Shown here piece after piece: positions 56,193-64,000 of a DNA stretch of 64,000 nt. Within the stretch, counting starts at the first letter, position 1; the number at the start of each line of letters is the position of its first letter. The notes beneath the pieces are model-generated. The model did not search any database. It was not told the origin of the DNA and worked only from the letters and a program-made list of their open reading frames with translations. Source of the stretch: Bryopsis sp. KO-2023 (lineage: Eukaryota > Chlorophyta > Ulvophyceae > Bryopsidales > Bryopsidaceae); contig BSYQ01000008.1 of assembly GCA_030272585.1 (NCBI GenBank), positions 124,001 to 188,000 on the forward strand, written 5' to 3'. The translations under genes were made by a program, and so were the position numbers.

Positions 56193-58649
56193 ATGCTGCG
56201 CAGCTTCAGGAACTCTTTTTTTGGTTCGAGGTCAAAATCGGAACAGAAGCCTTCGGACGTTCAAGAGGCGGAGGGGCAGTTTACGAAGGACGAGATCCGA
56301 GACTTCCACGCTTCGTTTCGCTCTGTCGCGGGCAATGCGTTCCAAATTTCCTACGTCACGTTTCTGGCGTGGTTCCACCTCGCGGATGTGGAGCCCGACT
56401 TGGCGAAGGGCGTGTGTCGAGCGCTGGACAGGGAAAGAACGCAAGGCATCACTTACGACGACCTGATCGTCGCGTTGAAATCCGTCGTGAAAGGGACGGA
56501 TTCGGAGCGGGCGAGGTTCGTTTTCAGGGTGTTGGATTCGGGGGGCGCTGGTGTTCTGAAGCCCGAGGATATCGCGAAGGGGGTCGAAGAGTGTGGAGGC
56601 AGGATCTCAAAAGATTTGAGTGGAACGGACGGGATCCGCGATGTCGCGCTGGCGGTGGCTGCTGGTGCGATGAAGGGGGAGCGTGGGGAAAGCTTCGACG
56701 AACTGGGTTTCGACGAGTTTTACTCTTGGTGCACCAAGGCAAGTGGAGTTCCTTGGACGCAGTGTTACGTAGATTCAAACCCTCGACGACAAAAAAAGAC
56801 GTCAAGAAGAAACGTCGGATCTTTGACGAAATACGACACGTCCCAGCGCTGCACCATTTTCCTCCAAACAAAACCACGACGGAATAGAAACAGTGTCTCA
56901 AAGTCCTTTTCCTGATGCTTCGGTCACCCCGACAACTCCTGAGCAGAAAGCAAGAAAGAATCTTTGCAATTGAATCAAGTTTGGTTGAACTGCCCACTGT
57001 TAAGAGTTCTTGCTTAGAAGAAAAAATATCTGAAATAAAATATCAGACATAACATCTGAAATATAATCGCATTTTGATAATGTGTTCGGCAGTCAACTAT
57101 TTTGTTCAAATTAGAACAGAGAAACAGTTCAAAGATGCTTGATGAGTAAAGTTGTGATGAAAAGGGGAGGTACACAGAAACCTCGATGGCATCAAGATCA
57201 TGGAATTCTGCCTTCAACTCCTTTTGCTTGTATTCATCTGTACTGAATTGAAATTTTACACAAGGCCAAAAGGCGGAGTGCAGCCCGTTCGAAAAAAAAA
57301 AAGTGTTATAGGCTGACTCAGTAAACCACCGTTTCATCCCAATATCCATATCTACCTCTCTACCCGAAAGGTAAACTAAGAAGAAACTGGGTCTAGATAT
57401 TATAGACGCTAGCGTTGCTCTTCAAAAAATTCAATTAAACATTCGTGAAATTAGTGGACCTCCATTCATCTATATTTATATAACAAAGTATATGCAAGTG
57501 ACAAAATTGAATTGCGTTGCTGCTAGGTTCCCTCTGTTGTTCGGGTTTTAGGCTCCTTGATGGATTCCTGGCGAGAGGTTCCCCACCCACCATCATTAGT
57601 AATTCCGAAACTAGCAATCTGTAAAGAGGCACAAGGGAAAGGAACGATGCTGGACCCATCCTGGTTGTGGTTACTCTGTGGAGGTATGCTACGCTGTCGG
57701 TGGAGCACCCTATGGGATATTGAGATCTGTGTATTTATTTATATATTTATTTCAAATTTTTTTTTTTGGGGGTTACCTTGGTATTGAGTACACACGGTCG
57801 AATTAAATGATCCCAATAATTTAATTTATGTACATTTAATGCATACCTTAATACATACTTCATTAGTTTCAGGATGGGCAGGTTCAATTAAAAATCGTTG
57901 AAAACCACTGGTAGACTTTGATTCGACTCTCTAAACAGAAAAAAATCAAACAGAGATAATGTACTGTATGTTTTTCATCAGGAGGGTTGTTTCAGAACAT
58001 AGCCTACCCATTGATATTCTCATTTGTGGAGCAACATCTTCATGAATAAACATTCATTCATTCATTTTACAACCGTTGGAGTATTGGATGCATGTTCATA
58101 TTAGTTCGATTCTTTGTGGGTTTTTTTTCATCAGGACTTCCCCAACAATATTGCAACGAGTGGGAATTGCTGTTCAGCAGCCGAGTCCATGGAGCTTCTT
58201 ACAATACCCTCCTCGGTGCAATCACCAATAAAGGAGTGACATTACTAATAGTCCGAGACACACAAGGTCACACTTTTGGCGGGCTAGCCACCACCCCATG
58301 GGAAAAGAAAGGCAATTTTTTCGGCGATTACTCTTCTTTTCTGTTCACCGTCCAACCAACTTTCAATGTTTATAAATCCAGCGGGGTGAACGAGAATTTT
58401 CAGTGGTGTGGGCAAGGGTTCAACGAGCTGCCGAATGGGGTGGGGTTCGGAGGCCAAATGAGGTATTTTTCTTTGTTCGTGGATGATTCGTTCGAGGGGG
58501 GGATGAGTCGACCCACCGTAACCTTCGGAACGCCGTGTTTGGCGTCGGCCGAGGTTTTCAAGGTCAAAGAAGTGGAGTGTTGGCTGGTGGAACCGGTCGA
58601 GGAGGACCCCTGGGATGCTAGGAAATCAAAGAGTGTTCTGGACAGGTAG
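56193..58649 (+). CDS. TLDc-domain protein with EF-hand-like N-terminal region
   Basis: TLDc proteins are implicated in oxidative-stress defence and V-ATPase regulation; this one resembles plant TLD-domain proteins. Exon 1 (56193-56738, 182 aa) has an N-terminal basic leader and a region laid out like paired EF-hands, e.g. [20 protein letters not shown]. It ends [11 protein letters not shown] middle exon, 57552-57683, gives [20 protein letters not shown]. The last exon, 58135-58649, gives the TLDc core: [59 protein letters not shown] and [10 protein letters not shown]. Middle and last exons join in phase. Exon 1 ends either at a GC donor (AAG|GCAAGT), with one unrecognised exon following, or continues after a one-base gap to a GT donor near 56,769. 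The stop follows SVLDR. Confidence 0.8.
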
Positions 58650-61303
58650 AGTGTTTAGTTGCTTTTTCCAGGAACAAAACAGTATAGAAAAAGATGAAAC
58701 TCAAAAATGTGAACATCCTTAGCTCCCCTGGCACCTCAAAAAAGAAGTATATTCTGGTGTTTGATAGGTACATATGCAGAAATATATGCAGATAGATTGA
58801 TGAATCCATCAAGTGCCAGAATCTTTGTTGAAAACAGTAGCAATTTTTTTATTCAAGCTGAAAGATGGAGTTTTCGTTGAGCGATCCCTCGCAAAAATTT
58901 TCCTCTTCTTTTCCCTGAACTTATGCTTTCTTGACTAAAATCACAGCAATGAGAGTGAAAATTGTCATCAAGTGTGTAGAGGGTCCCAAGCGGTTCATCC
59001 AGTCTCGCAAAATTGGACATCTGTGGTTTTGCAGGAACCTTGAGGATCAGCGGGTGTTGGAACTCGCAGGCAAAGTCAAATATAGCGATGGGTACAGGGC
59101 AGAAGATCCTAATCTCGAAAGTTGACGGCAGAAGCTCCTGAATCGAATGCCCGACCTACGTTTTTGGGTCAGGCAGAAGCTCTTGGTCCCAACTCCCAAC
59201 TCGAAGTTATTTTTATTGACGAGCTGATGTACCACAGGGATATTTTTTGATAATTTTAGGCTGTTCTGGTTTTTTGAAAAGGGGTTGCAAGTTTGGCGTT
59301 TGTTGTGCTATTGTAAAATACCTGTGAGTGTACATCTTCCTGGGGGATTTGATTTCCAGGAACTTTGCAGTTTGCAAAACGACTGGCTGTACGGTTCTGT
59401 GTGGGGGGATGGAACAGATAATTCCATCAGGGTTCTATTCAATCAGGAGCTTTTGGTACCAACAGAACGAGAAATAATACTTTTTTTTTTACTGGAGGTT
59501 AAAGTATAATTTCTCCTGGAGGCTGCACCGCATGCCAGCAGAAGGGGTTTGACTTGGCTCGTCAAATTTTGATGGTTTGAATGGAGAATTTCGAGAGGAA
59601 AGGAAAAGAAAAGCGAAGTGCAAAAGAACAATCGATTGCAAGGCCACTTATTGCCGCACATCACAACCTACTTCCTTCAGTTTCTTTTAGATTTTTTTTC
59701 CCCCACCTCGGTCTGACTTTTGACCTCATCCCACCGCTATATTTCTTTCTTTTTCCCCAAATTGTTTGCTCTTTATCCATTTTCTTTTTTTAAAACAGGA
59801 GGTTATTCGAAAGGGGGGGGGGAGAAGAGGGATTAGGAAACCATATTCCCTCACCCAAACTTCACCTCCATGTCTCATGCACTGGAGAAAAAAAAAAGAA
59901 AGAAAACAAAAGCTTTTCACACACATTTTCCTTCCTCTTTTTTTTCCCTCCCATTCACCCCCCCTCCCCAAAGGTCCCCAGCCCCCTTGACATCAAAAGA
60001 GAACAGTTATCGGAAAACCCCACATATCATTACCCACCATTATGGGGACATCCGACTCGAAACACCCCCTTCCACCATTTTTCAACAAAATCCCCCCCAA
60101 AATCAGAAATAACTGTTGAAAACGTGCTAAAACAAAACAAGAGCAGTCCTCAGTGTCTAGTCCAGCAAGTCCATGGAAAAAGACTACTCAACCCCCATAA
60201 ATGGCCCTAGAATAACAAATTTTATCCATCTTTTTTTTTTTTTAGAACCTATCCATTTTTTTTTGTGCAGAGTCCTTGATGTTCGGCGAGGGGCCCCCGT
60301 CAAAAAACTGACAGACAAACTACCCCCACCAAATAAAAGAGAGTGTAGAAAATAGAAAAACAGAGTCACAAAAGCTAAAGAGTTTTTATGAACGGAACGG
60401 AAAGGAACAAGGATTCGGGATTGGAGGAGGGACGAACAAATAAAAAGACAAAGTCCCCAGATGATTATACACAAATGTGAAAAAAAAGGGGGCGGAGGGG
60501 GAGGGAGGAGATGCCACGAAACCCAATCCAATTTCTTTGCTTTTTTGTTGAAAAAGAAAGGGGGAAATTACCCAGCCGATCCTTCTTAGCCATTTCTTTT
60601 TATCGCTGTTTTTGCCACTCCCCCCCCAATTCATGTTCGATTGGAAGTCCCCCCCTTTCTCCACACCACACCCCCTGCCCTCCCCCCAAAACCAACAATA
60701 AAGTTTCGAAAACATACACCCCCCATTATGAACACAAGGCTCGAATCCCCACCGCACTTTCTTTTTCTTGTCCCTTCAGTTGGCCATTTTTTTTTTTTTT
60801 AACTTTCAAGTTTCTTTTTTACTCTACTGATATTACCCTACAAGGAATATCGCAAATTCCCCAGGTCAAAAAATGACCCAATTTGTTCGAAAATGTCAAA
60901 TAAAAAAAAAGGATGAAAGGCAAAAAAAAAGACACGTCACAATTGTAATTTCTTCCCTCTCTTTTACTTCTATTTTTGTCGTTTCCGTGTTGTAAATTCA
61001 AACTCAAAAATTATATATTTCCCCGACCCACCCCCCACAATATTCCAACGCACAAACCAACCACAACCTTTTCCCATAAAACTCCCCTTTCATCCCCTCC
61101 TCTCTACCAAGCTCGAATATTGCCCATCAATTAACCCCCACCCTTCCTGTTCCCCCAAACTTCTAACCCCCTCCTACCCCCCCCTTCGTTGAAAGTAAAA
61201 AAAAAAAGAATCAGGTACTGGCCGGATTGTATCTTGCATGTGTGTTTTTTGCCTTTTGTTTGCCCTTTTTCCAAAAAAACAGATAAAAGAGTAGAAACAC
61301 CCT
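58650..61303. other. long convergent intergenic region, TLDc / GATA
   Basis: No gene was recognised in 2.65 kb. The plus strand is T/G-rich to about 59,580. It then becomes C/A-rich with long C-, A- and T-runs from about 59,640 to 61,200. This is the clearest example of the composition switch between facing genes in the window. Confidence 0.4.
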
Positions 61304-62701
61304 TCAAGAGGCTTCGCAATATACGAGTCTCGCCTCCCGGCCGTCTTTTCGATCCCAGCGCCTTTTTTCCATTTGCTGCTGTTGGCGGGATTTACCTCCA
61401 GGGGCTTGTTGGGGCGGTGACAGTTGGCCAGTTCTCCGAAACCGAGTTCCACAAGCGTTGCATAAGACTGGCTTCGATGGGGGACCCCTTCTCCACTGTG
61501 GCGATTCTGTTCAATCAAACAGGGGGTGTCTCAAAAACCTCTGGTTGTTTTGAAGACACTTCAAGAAATAAAGAATCCTTGGGGAAAACGAGACTGACCC
61601 ACAAATTCACTGTTGAAAAGGACAGCAACTCAAAAACGAAGGAACACCGCCAAGCGTTTTCTCTTAGTGAGGTAGCTTGTTCCAACTGTAAACCAAAAGA
61701 TTCGAAAAAACTTGTTTTTGTGATTTCCAAGAATTTAACTGATGAGTCTGCTGGGGAAATTTTGGGGCACATGAAGTGATTCAGAAGTCCGCGCGCCCAA
61801 CAATTCGAATGGTACGGCTGTTTCTTTTTACTAATATCATTGACGTGGTGAGCAACAGGAATTTGCTGCGAAATTTGGGCTGTTCGCAAACGGTTCCGGG
61901 CGAGCTGTGCAGCGCATGCGCTCGGTGCGCGTCACAGCAAAAGAACCCAACCGCTTCCAAAAATACTACAGCGCGCCGCGTATAATCCAACCCACGCAGG
62001 AGCGGGGGAAAGAATCCACCGTCGAAGGGCTCGTATTACGAAAAACAACACTGGAACAGAACAGGTTCTGGTTTTCCCCTCTCAAAGCTCGAGTTTCCTT
62101 TGCCCACCGCTTCCCAAAAGACCAGGGATGCCAAGCCGAAGGGTGTCCTTCCTCGACATATCACTGGAAGCGTAATCAAGCACTGGTGTTCGCATGTCTC
62201 ACCTGTCGCAGCGCAGTGGTCGCAAGGCCCACCCCCTTTGGCAGTCGACGCAACGTGCCGCGCAGGCGTCAAGCTGTTGGCTCTTTTCCCAACCTTCGCC
62301 AGCGAGCCCATTCCAGATAACAAGTGTTGGTTGCCAGATAATGCCAGAATTCTCCCAAGCTCTTCTGCTTCCTGCAAGGTCGCCCGTCTCACTGGCAGTC
62401 CAGTTTCGTCGTCCACTCGCGCCAAGCAATACATAGACCTCTCGCCGACTCCTCCACGCCTGGGAGCGATTTCGCGACCGCACTCGCTGGGAATGGACGC
62501 TTTTTCCTCGGGCTTCCTTCCAAACGACAACCCCTCCCCGGCGACCATTCCCGCTTCCGATATCTCAACTACCCCCGAAGTCCCGTGTCCTTCGTCAATC
62601 AATTCCGCCAAGGGGGTGACCAGGAGGGAATGTCTGTCCAGCAAGGGGGAGGTCAGCGCGTCCACTTCGCCCGCGTCCAGCATTTCGTGGTTGAAGGGCA
62701 T
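61304..62701 (-). CDS. GATA-type zinc-finger transcription factor
   Basis: Two exons, 62701-62203 and 61506-61304, with GT donor GTGAGA and acceptor TTGAACAG, join as G+AA (Glu) to give 233 aa. The junction falls inside the zinc finger. Exon 1 ends [11 protein letters not shown]; exon 2 continues with [20 protein letters not shown] and RFRRTGQL. The finger is C-X2-C-X18-C-X2-C, the spacing of plant GATA factors that bind (A/T)GATA(A/G) promoters. The N-terminal 165 residues are not conserved and contain acidic and Ala/Gly-rich parts. A basic Gln/Arg-rich tail ([18 protein letters not shown]) follows and the stop comes 40 residues after the finger. No CCT, TIFY or LLM motif was seen. The start Met at 62701 follows a Lys/Phe-rich upstream frame unlikely to be coding. 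It is divergent with malate dehydrogenase. Confidence 0.9.
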
Positions 62702-63376
62702 GTTTTTTTGTTTTTTTTTGTTTTTTTTTTGGTGACAGGTTCCAAAATAGAAGAAAAGAAACACGACCAGGCTTATTTGTTGGAAAACAGAACCCACCCT
62801 CGGGAGCCAAGGTGTCGAATCGTGGTACTGGGGGTAATGTGTTTTCTCGTGTTTCCGAAAGAACAGGAGGTGGCTTTGCTGTGTGGGTTGGAATCCAAAA
62901 CGAGTCCACACGACGGACGGGGGGATGGGCGCATATTACTACGGGAAGGAAGGTTCCAGGTTTCTGAAATCCCGTGCGACACAGGAGCGACACGTCTCTT
63001 TGTTACCACATCGAATCACGAAATCCATGCAGCTGCGGGCTCATCAAGTCACTCCAGAGGGAATCGATCTCAAAATCGCCAACTCGGCCACCACTCCGCC
63101 AGCCGTGCTTTTCTCGGTTCTGCGTGTCTTTTGCCCTTCGCAGACATGGATATCCTCCTTTCGTTCTGCAAGCAAATTAACAATATCACGGGTCGACAAG
63201 AATTTTTTGTAATGGAAATGCATTAAGCGCACTAATGCCCATTTCCAGTTCGAAAGTTTCATAGGGTGTTGCCCACCGCAATTGCCTTCACTTTTTCACT
63301 GCACGCCCCTCCCAACCTCCAGCGTTTTGGCCGAACAGCTTGCGCCTTCTCCCTCAACCAACGACAAGAAAGAAAA
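62702..63376. promoter_or_regulatory. divergent promoter region, GATA / malate dehydrogenase
   Basis: These are 675 nt between divergent starts. T-runs next to the GATA start give way to CpG-containing sequence. Several open frames on both strands overlap, but none has domain features. No operator was recognised. Confidence 0.35.
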
Positions 63377-63523
63377 ATGCTCAACTTGATGAGACACTAC
63401 CGCAAGACGGCTTCGGCTGTTGAAGCCGTTCGAGCCATGAGCACGGCCCCGATGCCCGACAGGAAAGTCGCTATTCTGGGAGCCGCTGGGGGAATCGGAC
63501 AACCTCTATCCTTGTTGATGAAG
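63377..63523 (+). CDS. malate dehydrogenase, mitochondrial type, first exon only
   Basis: MDH interconverts malate and oxaloacetate with NAD in the TCA cycle. Only the first 49 codons are in the window. MLNLMRHYRKTASAVEAVRA is a basic, acid-poor mitochondrial presequence. The mature start follows: DRKVAILGAAGGIGQPLSLL, which contains the NAD-binding GAAGGIGQ loop and is almost identical to mitochondrial and glyoxysomal MDH. The donor is ATGAAG|GTGGGG at 63523/63524, exactly where the protein should continue with LNP. A Met at 63266 lies in frame upstream, but the extra 37 residues add nothing recognisable. A peroxisomal isoform is possible but less likely given the presequence. Confidence 0.9.
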
Positions 63524-64000
63524 GTGGGGATAATCGGAGTCGCAGATGCGCCAGGTTTCAGTTTGCTGAACGAGATCGACGAAGCTGCGTTTTGATCGAG
63601 ATCGTTTTTGAGGTCTAATCCGTTCCCCTGGTCCATACACACCCCAAGCTGGAAAGATCAAAAGCCATAGAGGCACCCACCTGGGGGCTTGAGTCGCTGG
63701 CCTGGAAAGGTTGCGAGTGGTGGGGGTTTCCTTTGCTGGTTATTGAGTCAGACTGGCAAGTGGCTTAATTCGAGGTCACCCAGCACCAATATCCCTTGAA
63801 GAGCAATTGAAATCCTCTCAGTCTTCCTTATGTCACTCAGAAATCCCATTTCACTTCACCAAATCACGATTTTGAAAGCGGCATCCTGGGCGATTCTGCT
63901 CTGCAAAATGAGGGATGTCAGTCGGCCAACACCTATGCTTGACTGGCAAATATACATATACATATCTAGAGAAAATCCAGATCCCAATATTGACAAAAAT
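63524..64000 (+). other. first intron of malate dehydrogenase
   Basis: This is the sequence after the GTGGGG donor. No continuation of the MDH core (such as the LYD or VTTLD blocks) was found before the right edge, so the intron is at least 477 nt long. Confidence 0.5.

Noticed and set aside
57014-57349. Minus-strand open frame of 111 codons inside the TLDc gene
   Set aside because: Lies within a TLDc intron in A/T-rich sequence and shows no domain or splice support.
58931-59125. Plus-strand open frame downstream of TLDc (KIVIKCVEGPKRF and following)
   Set aside because: Short, after a clear TLDc stop, in the 3' flank, with no joinable splice site giving a known domain.
61189-61779. Plus-strand open frame of 196 codons
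   Set aside because: It covers the GATA zinc-finger exon and intron on the opposite strand. The finger motif and splice phasing show that the minus strand is coding.
61781-61990. Minus-strand frame with [11 protein letters not shown], first considered as a B-box zinc finger following CDHC
   Set aside because: The exon at 61506 completes an exact GATA finger in phase, so this stretch is intron.
1-64000. CRISPR arrays, operons, rRNA and tRNA genes
   Set aside because: The window is intron-rich nuclear DNA. No direct-repeat/spacer array and no rRNA were seen. tRNAs were not systematically searched, so their absence is not claimed.

Overview
This window is nuclear DNA from a eukaryote of the green lineage, most likely a unicellular alga and possibly a streptophyte alga. 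The evidence is an Alfin1-like gene, a plant-type GATA factor (C-X2-C-X18-C-X2-C), a plant-type TLDc protein, a NUMOD3-repeat protein, a C1-FDX-like protein, mTERF proteins and a plant-style E2 with two lipoyl domains. Genes are split by GT-AG introns, with at least one GC-AG intron. Most introns run from about 70 to 830 nt and were phased here by hand. No species name can be read from the sequence alone.

Layout from left to right: Alfin-like PHD gene (-, its 3' end lies off the left edge); mTERF A (+); PDH E2 (-, 10 exons fully resolved); MECR/quinone-reductase-like MDR enzyme (-); a 648-bp hAT-type MITE with target-site duplication; eIF3j (+); an orphan type I membrane glycoprotein (-); the N-terminal part of a PP2C phosphatase (-); NUMOD3 protein (-); mTERF B (-); peptidyl-tRNA hydrolase (+, 5 exons); HSPA12-like Hsp70 (-); a 575-aa orphan (+); a charged Arg/Glu-rich protein (+); soluble-type fumarate reductase (-); a WW-domain Ser/Pro-rich protein (+); cysteine desulfurase NFS1 (-) head-to-head with a Cys-less ferredoxin of C1-FDX type (+); a short ionotropic glutamate receptor (+); a secreted Cys-rich protein (+); a TLDc protein (+); a GATA factor (-); and the first exon of a mitochondrial malate dehydrogenase (+, runs off the right edge).

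Mitochondrial functions are common here: E2, MECR-like enzyme, NFS1, C1-FDX, MDH, and possibly Pth, the mTERFs and fumarate reductase. NFS1 supplies sulfur for Fe-S clusters, including those of lipoyl synthase. The MECR-type reductase belongs to the pathway that supplies octanoate for lipoylating E2. C1-FDX belongs to respiratory complex I. Whether this proximity means anything is inference.

Intergenic DNA is full of homopolymer runs and has a striking strand asymmetry. Downstream of plus-strand genes the plus strand is T/G-rich; downstream of minus-strand genes it is C/A-rich. The switch falls between convergent gene pairs. One-base frame breaks near homopolymers in the PP2C gene, the membrane glycoprotein gene and possibly the TLDc gene look more like assembly errors than real mutations.
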